Counted from the stretch's first letter, positions 21,002 through 33,493 are shown. The stretch is DNA of 64,000 nt from Chelonoidis abingdonii (GCF_003597395.2 NC_133770.1:290692125-290756124), one strand, 5' to 3'. Made by a program: numbers and translations. The notes: generated from the sequence alone by a model not told the origin.

Positions 21002-22888
21002 CAATCTGGTTATGTCCAAGCAGCTAGCAGAGGCAGGTCACCAGGCCTTCTCTCCACTTGAGGTATTAAAAAAAAAGTTACAATATAGCAGTGTAAGTGC
21101 ATCAAATGTTTTGTTGTACTTTACTGATGCAAGGCGCGTGCATGAGAGGGGTTTACATACAGTAATGTGTGAAGAGAGCGTGTTCTCATTCCACTATATT
21201 GATCATCAGCAGAAAATGCTTAGTCATCCCTGGGCATTAAAAGCAGCTGGCTCATCTATTTAACAAGAAACAGAATTTGGTCATTCATTTCTGACCATAA
21301 GCTTATAGTTTATTATTTAAAAGAACAGCAAGTAAGCTGCATCATTATGCAGGATTTCTATTGAATGCCAGACACTAGAAGGTGACACCACACACCCACA
21401 CCCACACACACTCCAACCCTCCCTATGCAGGTCTGAGGTTCCATCCAGTGACACTTATCTCTGGGACACAGCATGCGCACACACACACACACAGTTATGC
21501 ACCACAGACTCATGATAGATCCTAACACCACTGACCTTCTGAGTCACTTGCCCCCAAAACAATGCAACCTGATAGTTGAGTCAAAAGTCTTTAGCCTTTA
21601 GATGCCGCTACTCTTTTCATTTGTGTGTGGCTAGCAACTGCAGCAATAGGCCTGAAAACAGTCTTTTCATATTAGAGCATATCTTCTAGGGAGGAGCATC
21701 TGAAAATATCCGGAGAGAGATGCTGAGTGAAGACTTGGTAGAAACACACTGAATGCATGTCAACACTGAAAAGCAGACCCTGCAATTTTGTGTTTGTCAT
21801 TCCCGTGGAACTGCTTCAAATTGCAGCCACTCTTTCTGCTATTGTTGCCTCACCTCAGTTCAGGCTTTATTACTTGCACCTGCGGTAGCACTGTCTTAAA
21901 CAGCTGGTACAAAAAACAAAAGACTTGAGTTTAAGGAAAAAGTGCTCCTGGCAATAGTGAATGGTGTAGAGGAAAAGAATCCAAAGGGATAGGCCAAGGA
22001 GGCAGTTGACAGACTGAGATCAAGCTTAGACTGGGTTTGGAGTTCTGGTACCAAGCCTCACCAGGGTCAGAATTTGGTTCTAGTGCGACGCAACCAAGAT
22101 CTGAGTTCAAAATGGCAGAGATCTCATAAGAATGGCCATTCCTAAACCGGAACTGCAAGGCAGGTCCCCGCCAGTTCTGGAACTGATTCAGAATCAAAAT
22201 TGTAGGGCTGAGTTTGCAGCCAAGGATCTCCTCATGCTGAAATTTGGATGGGTTCAGTTCTGAGCTCCTGGATTTGGTCCAGCTAGTAACAAATAGCGGT
22301 ATTCGATTATGCCTAGCCCTGCAGCACAGGGACCCTTCCTCCCCACTCCTGTGCCTATCTGGGTAAGAGACCAGCTACAAGTGCAGTCTCTGTGCTATCC
22401 TGGCTGCAAGGGAACCTCCTAGAACAAACTGTTCCTAAAGAGGTGAGAGGGACATGGCTTTGCCTGCCCCACTTGTTACTCACTGGAAGAGCTGGCTGGC
22501 TGTGGCTGGGACCACACCCTGCACTGTCCTAGAAGTAATACAGCAGCATTCTTCCTGTAGGCTAGGGAGCTCTGGGAAGGCAACACAATGCCTCCCAATA
22601 GGACGAGGGGCGGGGTCTTGCACCATTGCCATCATAGGCAGTACCTAAAATGCCATGCAGAGACCCAAAGATTTTGGCATCCGATTACAATGTGGGGAGA
22701 AGCACTGGAGCGTGCTGTCAGAGACTGGTAGCACATGGGAGAGAGAAAAGGAGCATGGTGTGCCCAGGGACCTGACTAACCACAGTGGTGAGAAAGATAA
22801 TCAGCATGTTGCTCAAGACTTGGGCAACAGTCAGGGAACTTATGCAGCACAGAATTCATCCTTTGCCTGAGGAGACGGGGATCTGGAA
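21002..22888. other. No gene seen; CA-rich simple repeats
   Basis: CA/CCCACA runs lie at about 21391-21412 and 21478-21493. 22000-22290 ('ggtttggagttctg', 'ggaactgcaaggcagg') may be an old interspersed repeat, but I cannot name it. No coding evidence. Confidence 0.4.
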
Positions 22889-23150
22889 CACAGAGATTGC
22901 TGCGTCAGGTCAGACTTGTGGATCCATCTAGGCCAGGGATCCTGTCTCCCGACTAGTACAAGATGCTTCAGAGGAAGAGGCAAGAAACTCTGATGTGGGC
23001 AATTAAGGAGCAAACTGTCCACAGGGAAAGTTGATTCATGACTCTCATGCCCTGATTCCCGGGGTTTCTCTCTGCTCTCAGTTTTGTTGCAATCCCAATA
23101 TAACTGTGGGTGTTCCCATTATTATTTTGGATATTACTAACATGGGAAAT
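22889..23150 (-). mobile_element. CR1 LINE 3' fragment, reversed
   Basis: Plus-strand text 'ggatccatctaggccaggg', 'atcctgtctcccgac', 'agatgcttcagaggaag' and 'caggaaagttga'-like blocks is the reverse complement of a CR1 3' end. It decays gradually towards 23150. Confidence 0.65.
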
Positions 23151-23880
23151 TAAGATGGATTTTTTTTGTAAGACACTGCTGCTGGACAGCCTTGTGGAAG
23201 CCAGGGAGGAAAAGATGACTGTGGAACCCAGTGTGATAAGAGGAAAAGCAGGCTACAGAGAGATTTGTGCAATGGGAGCTTAGTCCTTCTCAGTGTGACG
23301 GGCAGGAGGAGGGAAGCAGGGGAGAGACAAGGCAGGCCAGAAAGTGCAGATGTTTATGGACCATGAAAAGGACCCCCAACTCCACCTGTTACACAAAGCC
23401 CAGCAACACGCTTCTAAACTTGTTTTTTTCTGCCTCTGGGGGCAATTTTTTTTTTGCATTCCCTCCAGGGGGACTTGAAAGCAGCAATCAGGACAATAAA
23501 TGCATGCAGTTTGGGAGGTGCTCAGACCCCATTGTGATGAAGAGGCGGCAGAGGAAGGCAAAGGCCAAGTGGGCACCAATGGCAGGCCCCAATACAGCTT
23601 ATGAAATGTCAATGAGGAAAAGAATGTCACTGCCTCCACCATTTCCATCTCTCTCCATGCTGGTCCAGTCAGTTCTCCAGTCCAGCAACTAGCCCAGCTC
23701 TCAAACCCCTCCTCCACTGATTTTCTGTCGCGTCCCTCAGCAAGTTGAGCCTCTCCATCAAGACTCCATCTCCTTCAGTTCTATGTTAAAATCCCAATGG
23801 AGGGGGCAGGGATATTTAATTTATGTGCCCTTCCATGGTTCTGGATGCTTTACTCTGTCTCCATGCCAGGGAGGAAGGAT
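23151..23880. other. No gene seen
   Basis: Two overlapping ORFs on opposite strands (23267-23692 plus, 23280-23717 minus, about 140 codons each) have no domain and look like chance frames in a GC-richer patch. Confidence 0.4.
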
Positions 23881-24118
23881 GAGCCAGTGGCTAGCATACT
23901 AGTCTGCAACACAGAAAACCTGAGTTTAATCTCCTGCTTTGCCACAGACATTCTTGTGTGACCTTGGGCAAGTCACTTAGTCTCTTGGTTTCTCAATTCC
24001 GTATATGTAACATTGGGATAATAGCACTTCCCTACCTCACACGAATGTTGTGAGAATTAGCACATTAAAGACTGTGAGGTGCTCAGATACTACGGTAATG
24101 AGAGCCAGATAAATAGCT
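23881..24118 (+). mobile_element. MIR-like (CORE-type) SINE
   Basis: Shows the usual order: tRNA-like head ('agtggctagcatactagtctg'), 'tgtgaccttgggcaagtcac', 'tctcaattcc', 'aacattgggataatagcac', 'ctacctcac' and 'tgttgtgaga', then 'aagactgtgaggtgctcag'. This is an old amniote SINE class. Confidence 0.7.
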
Positions 24119-25228
24119 AAGCTACACAGATAGAGACCCTTTTGCTTCTGCCTTTTTGCCATGTTATTCCATATGCCTCCATCATGCCATGCAACCTCAC
24201 TCCCTTCCATCCAACCCCTCTTCAAATGGCTCTGTTTATGGCTGCTATTCCACAAATATTCACTCACCCCCCTGCTCTCACTTAGACCTTCATTTAGCCT
24301 ATGTTAATACCTTAAAAACAAATGCACTTGGAATTAGCAAGATGCCTGCTGGGCTCAAATGCATAACTATGCAGCCCACCCCTCTTCAGCCTCACTGATA
24401 TCTTGTCTAGCTAGAGGGCGCACTCTGTAGAGCTCCTCACCACACCAGTGGTGCCAGACAAAAGTTGAATAGAGTTCATCAAAATCTTTTCAGTTTCACT
24501 GAAATGTTACCAAAACCATCTACCACTGTGTTTGTACAGTGCCTAGAATGGGCCCCCATTTTTGGCTGGTCCTTAGGTACCACTGTAAGAAGCATGACTA
24601 ATATTAATTTCCTTGGGCAGGGACTTTACAGAGATGGACAGCAATCTAGTTGCTATGTCTGTTTACGCAGGGGGTGCAAGCCAGGTCAGAGTTTGCCAAT
24701 TAAGCCAGCCCTCACAGATCTCAAATGAGCTATGACAAGATCTTCATGCCACAGCACACAAGGGCTGTCATTTTATTTTGATGGCTTTACACTCTGAAGG
24801 AAGCTATGTGCCAAAAAGAGTTTTGCAAACAGACTGTAAATAATAATACAATTACAGCATTGAAGAGCAGAGTGAATGACATTTAGAGGATAAGTAAGGG
24901 GGATTAAAAAAAAAAAACTAAAAACAGGAAAAATTCTGCACTTATATCCATGCAACCTCACTGACTTCAGCGAGGCTGGATGGAGAGCAGAAGGAGGCCC
25001 TAGGAGTGCTCTGAGATAATGCACTGGTCTCAAGAAGAAGGCAAAAGCACATTGTTCTCTCTGACACCACCAGCAGCTGTTAAAGATTCTTAAGCAGCTT
25101 CACAGCAGTAGATCCAGGTGCCTGTCCTCCTAAAGCAGAGTACTGTGCTCACACAGAGCATGCTCAGCTACACGAGAGGAATAAGACATCAGACTGTAAA
25201 AAGCACACATGCTTGGGATGCACCCTAG
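24119..25228. other. No gene seen; one SINE/LINE tail fragment
   Basis: 24525-24605 ('gtgtttgtacagtgcctag', 'ggtccttaggtaccactgt') is the same 3' tail as at 14.5 kb, plus orientation. The rest is unrecognised. Confidence 0.45.
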
Positions 25229-25880
25229 TTCAGGACATGCACAAGGCACACATGGGAAACAGTCCTGGACCCTTTAATATTGATTCCACTCTTGAGCACA
25301 GGAGGATGTCAAAGCACTGATTTCCAGAGGTGCTGAGGCACCCGCATTGCTCACTGAAGACATCCAGTCTTAATTTGAAGAGTTCGATGGATGGAGACTC
25401 CACCACATCCTGAAGCAAGTTGTTCCAATGGTTAATTCCCCTCACTGTTAAAAACATATCCCTTAGTTCTAATCTGAATTTGTCCACCTTCAGCTTTAAG
25501 CAGAAAGGAAGAACACCGAGATCTTTTGGCTCAAAGAACTGCCTGCCATCAGAAATGTCTTTCCCACATACATACCTGGAGATGGTGATCAAGTCACCTC
25601 TTCACTTTCTCTTCAATAAATGAAATAGGTCAAGTTTAAGTCTCACACTAAGGCATATTTTCCAGATCTTAGCGATGCTTGTAGCTTTTCTCTAAACCCA
25701 TTTTTCAACACTATTTTTTGAGTGTGGACACAGTATTCAAGTACTGATCCTACAATGCTGTATACAGAAATACCACGTCCCTGTTGTTAGTTGATCTCCT
25801 CCCACTTATGAAATCCCACTGATATTCAAGACACCTATTTAGGTGTTGAGCTTTATGAACATAAGTGTGACTATTTTGGC
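25229..25880 (-). mobile_element. CR1 LINE fragment, reversed (divergent)
   Basis: Reverse-oriented CR1 3' region: 'gttccaatggttaattcc', 'ctcactgttaaaaacatatc', 'gatcaagtcacctcttca', 'cacactaaggcatattttcc', 'gtggacacagtattcaagtac'. Strongly diverged from the other copies, so probably an older subfamily. The 120-codon minus ORF (25230-25592) is this CR1 3' sequence, not a gene. Confidence 0.7.
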
Positions 25881-26328
25881 TTGACTGCCTTTGAGGATTT
25901 GCGCAGATGTCATATTAAAGTAGCAGTCGGTAATGTGCTATAAAAGTTACATAAATCACATCCCATATCTGTTACCTTAGCTGACCACAATATGGTAATT
26001 AACACAGACTTAATCGCTCAGAGATATAAAAACATATGAAACCAAGAAAGGCTGGAACCCAGCCCAGACAAAGGGTTATATAAGGAGGATGTTCTGAACC
26101 ATTTAGTGAACAGCTCCACACTAGTGTCTTAAAAGACTTTTCTAAAATGATACATTGATTTAGGCTAGAGCAAACTCAGAACTCAGTGGCTTTTCCCCCA
26201 CCCCAAATATAGGTGCCTTAATTATGCTCGCAAAATGTATTCTTTCAACAAAGGCCAAGAAACCATTGTTCACTGTACGTAACTCATCCCCTCTGCTGTC
26301 TGCGCCACAAAAGCTAGGGGTCTATTAC

Positions 26329-26526
26329 AGCTACGTCTAAATTACAGCTTATATCAGCATGACGTAAGTCACTCAGGGTTGTGAATAAACCACCCGCGAA
26401 TGACTAAAGTCAGTGTAAGTCGGTGGGAGAGCTTCTCCTGCCAACAAAGCTACCATCATTTGTGAAGGCAGTTTTATTATGTCAACGGGAGAGCTATCTC
26501 CTATTGGCACAGAGCATCTACACTGC
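26329..26526. mobile_element. Harbinger-like MITE, degraded
   Basis: 'cagctacgtctaaattac' on the left and 'catctacactgctg' on the right recall gtctacact-type ends. Inside are 'gtcggtgggagagcttctcc' and 'gtcaacgggagagct', as in related turtle MITEs. Boundaries are approximate. Confidence 0.5.
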
Positions 26527-27817
26527 TGTGTGCATACACATGCCCTGCCTAAATGGATTTACTTCTTTATCTGAAGAGGCATCGGGTTACATGCTTCTAT
26601 ACTGGAGATCCAGAGGTTTCCTCCATTCCTGGGAAGGACCCAACACAGCAGTCATTACCTATATCACATCACAAAATATCCAACCAAAGCACCACATCCT
26701 GCCCCATTCTCTCCTATCCAGCAGCCCTGTGTCCCCCTGCTTCAGAGCTGAGCAAAATCCTAAACACAATGTACTGTCTGCAGTTCTACTGACCAGCGAA
26801 GGCAGGCTCCAGGCAAGGCAAACTGAGGGACCCTGCAATCCCCATATCAGCAACAGTAGAACAGAATCATGAGTGAATGATAGACACGGAAGGATCAGCT
26901 ATTATGGGTTAATACATGGTGCATGTGAAGACCATACCTCATTAATCTCTCTCATATTTGATGCATGAACCTTGTATTAAGTGCACGCCAGCCTGCAGTT
27001 CAGTCAGTGAGACTCTAATTTTCAGAAGTGCTGAGCACCCACAACTCCCCCATGGACTCCCACTGGAGTTTTGGGTGTTATCTCTCCCTAGCTCAGTGGT
27101 TCAGCTGCCAAATTAGCCATCAACATTACCCAAAAGAGCCACAGTCGTGTAAATTCATTGTTTCATTTACTATAGTACTACAGAGTCATACTTAAACAGT
27201 ATGACAGGGGAAATCTTTAGTTCCGTATCTGTTATTTGCACAGCAAAAATGACTGATCAGGTATTATTTTATCCACTACAAGTGGTTAATCACATCCTGA
27301 TTGGTTAATAATTCAATCAGTGTTTTAATATCACCTGCTGCAAAGAGCCACAGGAGACGCATTAAAGAGCCACTTGTGGCTTTAAAGCCAAAGTCCGAGT
27401 ATCACTTCCTAGCTCAAGGGGCATTTATTTTGCCGCATGGGTGGAGAGGGGTAAAAACTTTCATGGGATGTGCACAAGGGACCAAGATTTGTCTGCAAGG
27501 GAATAAAGGAAATCACTCAGATGAGCACTTTCTATCCAAACTATGGAGTTTACCTAGGCTGGCTAATAACTTCTGGTTCAACCCGCAAGGTGCTGGGTGC
27601 TCTCCAGCACCACTGAAGTCAGTACGAGTTAAGGGACTCCGCATCTTTCTGGAAGTGCTCAGAAACATCTTTCAGGATATAGCTATTACTTACTGGACCT
27701 CCAGGCCCTTCGTCATTTCGTTTCAACAAAGAGCTTTAGACAGGAATGGGTGCATAGAAAGCAATTAGTATGAGAACTGCCTTTTCTACTCTGCAATTCC
27801 CTGCAAAGCTTAACAGA

Positions 27818-27849
<32 letters not shown>

Positions 27850-28670
27850 GGATCTGGAGAAACTCTAAAGAGTCCTAAATATGATAACTGTTTGAACATG
27901 ATCTACATCTGCATTTTTAAAATGCAGATTTTTAAGAGGCACACAGAAAGTGGAGTTGTTATATGCCAAACAATTCCCATGTCATTTACAGTTCTTTGCC
28001 TTCAAGCTAGCAGCACTTCCTCTTGCTTCCTTGTGTAGCCTTGGCACTAAGGGATCCATCATTCTCAGCATTTAGCTCTCAAAGCTCTTAGCATCCAGCA
28101 TATTTAGTCTTATAAATAGACAAACATTTGCGTCAGCCACTACAGTATGTTAATTCCCTCAACTGCTGTATTTTCATTTCTTGTTGTAAAATCATGCCTT
28201 TTTACCCCCTCCTGAGGAAATGATCTTTTGGGTAAAAGGGACACATTTGGTTAGCAGTCTAATTTGAGTTAGTCCACATTTAATTGGAAAGGAAATAAAA
28301 ACAATTAAAAAAACCACTCCTGAAATATGATTTTCCCTTTCCTGAAAAGATCTATAGGCATCTGATCTTATCAAAAAATATTGCCTGAAAATTGGTATAT
28401 ACCTATCCACACCTGCCTAACAGTATCAATATTTGGGCTAGGATTTTCACCACTGGAGGTTATTGGCCTCTCCCCTTCACAGGCTTTAGGATGAGATTGC
28501 CAAGAGGTCATTACCAAATTCCACCCCCTACCTGTTCAGCCACATCCTCATCACCACAGAGCCTAATATGCACACAAAAATATTTCCATGGAGGTGGATG
28601 GGGGAATGCTGCTTAGGTTGTAACACTATGACAAAGTGTGACATTTCAGAGCTTTTTTTTTTAAATTAAA
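26527..28670. other. No gene seen; CA microsatellite at 27.82 kb
   Basis: 27820-27845 is a (CA)n run. The 155-codon ORF 27301-27768 contains 'aaagagccac' repeat matter and no domain. 'ggagattgccaagaggtcatt'-type text near 28.5 kb is unremarkable. Confidence 0.4.
27820..27845. repeat. (CA)n microsatellite
   Basis: Thirteen uninterrupted CA units. Confidence 0.95.
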
Positions 28671-28675
28671 TAATG

Positions 28676-28861
28676 GAGATATACCTATCTCCTAGAACTG
28701 GAAGGGACCCTGAAGGATCAATTGAGTCCAGCCCCTGCCTTCACTAGCAGGACCAAGTACTGATTTTTGCCCCAGATCCCTGAGTGACCCCCTCAAGGAC
28801 TGAACTCACAACCCTGGGTTTTAGCAGGCCAATGCTCAAACCACTGAGCTATCCCTCTCCT
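28676..28861 (-). mobile_element. tRNA-derived turtle SINE with CR1-like tail (well preserved)
   Basis: On the minus strand: a tRNA-like head with box A (tagctcagtggttt, 28838-28851) and box B (gggttgtgagttcagtcct, about 28796-28814), a linker, then a CR1-like 3' tail ('ggtcccttccagttctagg') near 28692-28711. Head, linker and tail are all present, as in the SINE family used as an insertion marker in cryptodiran turtles. This is the best single pointer to the organism. Confidence 0.85.
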
Positions 28862-29575
28862 CTTTTCCTATTCTGCTTGACACAGGAATTACTGGGTGGG
28901 ATCCCATCCGCTGTATTATGCAGAATCAGAATGGATGATCACAATGTTCCTTCTGGCCATAAAACCTACACATTTTTAGAGCCTGTAACACAAGAATGTA
29001 TATTCACCAGTCTGCCCTGGTTCACACAAATTCTGCTTTTTAAGCCAACACAATGGAAGCCCTATTTACATATGAAATCAACAGAAGGATATGATCTTAA
29101 CATGGAATCAGCAAACCAGGGAATAAACCACAGGGGGTGGGGGAGAGAGAAGAGTCATCTTGACTCTGGGGACAAACTTTGGGGAATGTAACAGGAAAGC
29201 AAAGAAAAAGGACACCCCTTTATCCTGCACCCGAGGAAGTACTTAGGCAGTGCATTTACAGTCATGAAAATGGGATCCCAACCAGCCTTGGCTCAAAACA
29301 CTGCAAGGTAGCTTTGGGTGAGAGTAGACTGCTTTGAGACAGATGGTTAGCTTGTTCAAGTTAAATGTAGATTCTAGAAAGCATGTATTGATTGTGTTTT
29401 ATATGCAGCCTGTTTCCATTATCCTCACTTGCTATCTCTTAAATCTTAACCTTGATAAGAAACATAAAATTGTTTTCACCATAATTTTATCAGCACTGCG
29501 ATTTATACATGAGTTGATCCTCCATACAGCCAAACAAGCTGCTGTAATACTGTCCCTGGGGGATAGCACTGCTGG
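28862..29575. other. No gene seen
   Basis: Unique DNA between a SINE and a DNA transposon; no domains in the short ORFs. Confidence 0.4.
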
Positions 29576-29577
29576 TA

Positions 29578-29921
29578 CAGTAACTCCTCACTTAACGTAA
29601 TGTTCCTGAAAATGCGACCAAGTGAAATGATGTTAAGCGAATCCAATTTCCCCATAAGAATTAATGTAAATGGCGGGGTTAGGTTCCAGGGCATAAGTTT
29701 TAAACAAACAATTTAATACTGGTACACAGTGATGATGATTGTGAAGCTTGGTTGAGGTGGTGAAGTCAGAGTGTGGAATGTTCCCCAGGGGATGCCTTAC
29801 TGCTAAATGATGAACTAGCAATTGGCTCAAGGGTTAACTCATCGTTAATGTAGCCTCAAACTCTACAAGGCAGCACAAATGGAGGGAGGGGAGACAACAT
29901 GGCAGAGAGAGACACACACCC

Positions 29922-29955
<34 letters not shown>

Positions 29956-30528
29956 CGCGAGAGAGAGAGGTGCATTGCCCCTTTAAGCACGCTGACCCAC
30001 TCTAAGTACACTGCCTTTACGTAGATCAGCAAGTTGAGACAGCAGCTGCTCCCAGGAAGCTCCCTAAGTCCTGAGCCCTGTTGTGTGTCCCCCCTGCTCT
30101 ATGGAAGAAGGGGTAAATGGGCTGCAGGAGCAGGGGGGATGGAGACACCCTAACATTAGTCTCCCTCTTCCCACCCCTGCCCAGCAAGCAGGAGGCCCCC
30201 AGGAGCAGCTCCAAGGCAGAGGGCAGGAGCATCACAAGGCGGTGGGATGGGGGACAGCTGAACTACTGGCAATTGATAGCCTGCTGGGCAGCTGCCGCAT
30301 AGGGAACATAGTGGAGTGGGGAGCTTATAGGGGGCTGCTGGTCCACCCTGGTTCCAACCTCCACCAGCTAGCTCCAACGGGCTGTTCTTCCTGCAAGCAG
30401 TGAACAAAGCAGGTGGCTGCCAAACAACATTATAAGGGAGCATTGCGCAACTTTAAACGAGCATGTACCCTAATTGATCAGCAACGAAACAACGTTAACC
30501 GGGACGACTTTTAAGTGAAGAGTTCCTG
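29578..30528. mobile_element. TA-flanked DNA transposon (Tigger/mariner-like), 951 bp, non-autonomous
   Basis: The left end CAGTAACTCCTCACTTAA and the inverse right end (CAGGAACTCTTCACTTAA on the minus strand) differ at two of 18 positions. TA dinucleotides flank both sides (29576-29577, 30529-30530), the Tc1/mariner target duplication. The interior holds no transposase: ORFs such as 30083-30403 are proline/glycine-rich chance frames. A (GA)n run lies at 29927-29969. Confidence 0.75.
29927..29969. repeat. (GA)n microsatellite inside the Tigger-like element
   Basis: gagaga run with one gcgcga interruption. Confidence 0.9.
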
Positions 30529-31127
30529 TATTTCTATGAGTAGCAGTCACAGGGCCTGGATAACACGGGGAACTCTTTGAAGGGGCCCGGGGCTGGGCTG
30601 AAACTATTGTGAAGCTGCAAAGCAAGGGTTAGCATTGCCCTGAGCATTGTTTGTGTGGCTCACAGCCTGGCACTGTTAGGGAGGTGACACCAAGCCAAGC
30701 ACCAGCAAGTCTCGCTCACACTGGAGGCAGGGGGGTAATAAGGCAACCCTCAGTCCGGGGTATGTCAAGACAGCCTCAGATGTGATCGGACCCATAGTGA
30801 GTAAGATTCTTTTCATTTATTGGAGGACTTGAAAAGAAGAGAACCAGCAGGATCTTTCACATGGAAACACACCAGTTAATCATAATTAGCTAATACCTGT
30901 ATGGTGCTTTGAAGAAGTGAAGAGCTGTAAGTGCTGCATATTACTATTAAGGAAGGAATTCCTGCTTACAGATATGAAAGATACCTGAAAGACCAAGTTT
31001 CGCATCTGCACTTGCTACAGAGAATATGCACTCTCCAGCCCTGGACAACATGCTTGTAGCATCTATTGAGAATACACCCAAGAAAACAAACTTTCCCCCA
31101 CACAGACGCCTGGAGCAAGGTGTGCAT

Positions 31128-31195
31128 GTGAAATCCTGGTCCCATTGAAGTCAATGGGAGTTGTGCCACAGATTTCAGTGAAGCCAGGATTTCAC
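31128..31195. mobile_element. Small palindromic repeat ('gaagtcaatggg' type)
   Basis: gtgaaatcctgg at the left and ccaggatttcac at the right are perfect 12-bp inverted ends around 'cattgaagtcaatgggag'. The copy at 49690-49760 is more decayed. Confidence 0.65.
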
Positions 31196-31814
31196 CAGGA
31201 AGTATAAATTTGCAGTGGGACCTGAAAGCTATCTGTTGGTAACTAGCAAACCATTGATTGGAAGCAGATTCCAAAGGAAAACATCCTTCCTGCAGGCCCC
31301 TCTTGTTACACGTAGTTGTGAGCACCTCAGCTGATCATACACTACCCAAAAGGACAAGCAATCTCTGAGGTATATAGGACCCAAACCATCTAGGGCTTCA
31401 TCAGTTAAATCCAAACCCCATCCATGAGACCTTGAGTTACCTGGGAATGGTACATACTTCCGGCATTTTAACATGCCCAGCACTTTGGTAGCCAGTAAAC
31501 TGTATACGGAGATACCAACCATACTAAATTCTCCCTCAAAAGGGCCTCAAATCACCACCCTCCCTCATCTTAGCTCTGGCCACAAGAGGGATCATTCTGG
31601 CAATTCATTGGCCAGAGGTCACAAGCTCATTCTCTGCTGGTGTTATTGGGGAGCAGATGGCCTGCAGCAACAGAAAGCTTTTGTGAAGTGCCCTAAGTGT
31701 GCCAAGACTCAGGCTCATTGGGACTTCCACCCAACCATCTGTCACCAAAATCCCCTAAACTCAGACTACAAGCATCTCACCCTGGCAACAACGGTGATCT
31801 CCTTGCCAATCACA

Positions 31815-31856
<42 letters not shown>
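31815..31856. repeat. (GA)n microsatellite
   Basis: About 20 GA units, slightly interrupted at the start. Confidence 0.9.
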
Positions 31857-31859
<3 letters not shown>

Positions 31860-31999
31860 GAGGAGAAAGTGATTGAGGCCCACAATATGCAATAAATAAT
31901 CATTAAGTAATGAGAGATGGTCCCCCAGAACTGGAGGAATTAGAGTAAAACATACACTGGGCACTCCTTGTCAGGGTCACTCCCTGAAAGGAACCAGGA

Positions 32000-32165
32000 T
32001 TCATAGAATTTAAAGCCAGAAGGGCTCATGGTGATCATCTAGACTGACCTCTTGCACAACATAGGACTTCACTGAATTAATTCCTGTTTGAACTAGAGTC
32101 TATCTTTTGCCAGGGATGGATAATCCACCAAGCCCAATGGTAAGTTAAGAAAAGTTATTTTTCTT
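32000..32165 (-). mobile_element. CR1 LINE 3' terminus, reversed
   Basis: 'attcatagaatttaaagcc', 'agaagggctcatggtgatca', 'tctagactgacctcttgcac' and 'tgtttgaactagagtctatc' are the reverse of a CR1 3' end including its terminal tcatagaat motif. Confidence 0.75.
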
Positions 32166-32502
32166 GATTTGTTTATTTGCAATCAGATCAGGAAGTTCAG
32201 CTAAAATGCTGCCTCTGTAACCAAGAAACCAAGTGAAATTGGCCTTTAACTGGTCTGACATCCTTGATCACATGAGACAGACTCAACCAGTAAAGGACAC
32301 AGGATAAATACCATGTGGCTTTGAACCCATTAGTTGCTCCATGTGAATTCCTACAACAAACCAAGCAAAAGCAGCACATACATCAGCAGCAGCTTTATAA
32401 GCATCTATATAGAACTCCTAAGCTTCTACAGTCAGTTTGTTGGACATGACCATAACCTGAGTGAACTGTGACTGTTTCCCAGACACAATTTGTACTTAGC
32501 TC

Positions 32503-33350
32503 TGTCGTAGCTTCCTACTCAGATTTGAACCTTAGCGTTCATAAACTGAGAAGCTAGCATGAACCCTCTAAACTTCATTACCAGCTTAGATCTGATAGCG
32601 CTGCCACCAGCCAAGGATTCCAGGGCTTGGCTCCCTCTAGTCTCCCAAAACCTTCTCTGGGGGACCCCAAGACTCAGAGGCCCTGAGTCTTACCACAAAG
32701 GGAAATAAACCCCCTCCCCTTGTCTTCTCTTTACTTCCTCCCCAGGCTTCCCCTCCGTGGGTTATCCTGGAAGATTACTGTACTTAAACTCCTTGAATTA
32801 CAAAACAGAGAGGGCAATTTACCTCCCCCCCTCCTTCTTCCCCTGAGGCTGCACAGATTCACCCTCCGTAAATCTAACACAAAGAGAATTTCCCTTCCCT
32901 TCGTTCCTTAGCCTACCCAGAGAAAACTCAAACAGGTCTTAAAAAGAAAGCTTTATATAAAAAGAAAGAAAAACACATAAACATAGTCTCTGTATCAGGT
33001 TGACAATACAGGGTCAATTGCTTAAAAGAAAAATATGAATAAACAGCCTTATCAAAAAAGAAATACAATTTAAACATTCCAGCAACTACACACATGTAAA
33101 TACAAAAAAACAATAAAAGCCTATTGTCTTATACCTGTACTTACAACTGGGAAACAGAAGATTAGAAGCTTGAAGATAGAAAGATCCCTCTCATAGCCAA
33201 GAGACAGACAAAAGACACAGACCCAAACATTCCCTCCCTGAGCTTTGAAAAATCCGGTTTCCTGATTGGTCCTCTGGTCAGGTGTCTGGTTCCCTTTGTT
33301 AACCCTTTACACGTGAAAGAACATTAACCCTTAGCTTTCTGTTTATGACA
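32503..33350 (-). mobile_element. Solo LTR, 848 bp, with perfect 5-bp target duplication
   Basis: On the minus strand it begins TGTCATAAAC (33350) and ends GCTACGACA (32503), so it has TG...CA limits with short inverted ends. AGCTC occurs directly on both sides (32498-32502 and 33351-33355), a perfect 5-bp duplication. A TATA-like box (tatataaagc, 32950-32959) lies in mid-LTR on the minus strand. No internal coding region or second LTR exists in the window, so this is a solo LTR left by recombination. I recall the same LTR type from other turtle genomes, but the exact family is not assigned. Confidence 0.8.
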
Positions 33351-33373
33351 AGCTCAAGGTAGGCTTGGCGTTA

Positions 33374-33493
33374 GGGTGACCAGACAGCAAGTGTGAAAAA
33401 TCGGGATGGGGGTTGGGGGGTAATAGGAGCTTATATAAGAAAAAGACCCAAAAATCTGGACTGTCCCTATAAAATCAGGACATCTGGTTACCC
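33374..33493. mobile_element. 120-bp TA-flanked MITE, copy 1
   Basis: Ends GGGTGACCAGA and (inverse) GGGTAACCAGA, flanked by TA on both sides (33372-33373, 33494-33495): a Tc1/mariner-type signature. The interior matches the copy at 59.73 kb ('taataggagcttatataag'). Confidence 0.8.

Larger units (their letters stand above)
30531..31999. other. No gene seen; one palindrome and a (GA)n run
   Basis: The ORFs at 30966-31325 and 31473-31895 lack domains; the latter ends in the (GA)n run at 31815-31856, giving an RERERE tail. Confidence 0.4.

Noticed and set aside
23267..23717. Overlapping 141- and 145-codon ORFs on opposite strands
   Set aside because: Both open in a GC-richer patch, neither with a motif; chance frames.
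27301..27768. 155-codon ORF
   Set aside because: No domain or splice context; includes 'aaagagccac' repeat matter.
28796..28851. Possible tRNA gene from box A and box B
   Set aside because: No full cloverleaf; the boxes belong to a SINE with a CR1-like tail.
30083..30443. 106- and 95-codon ORFs on opposite strands
   Set aside because: Inside the Tigger-like element; low-complexity composition and no transposase motif.
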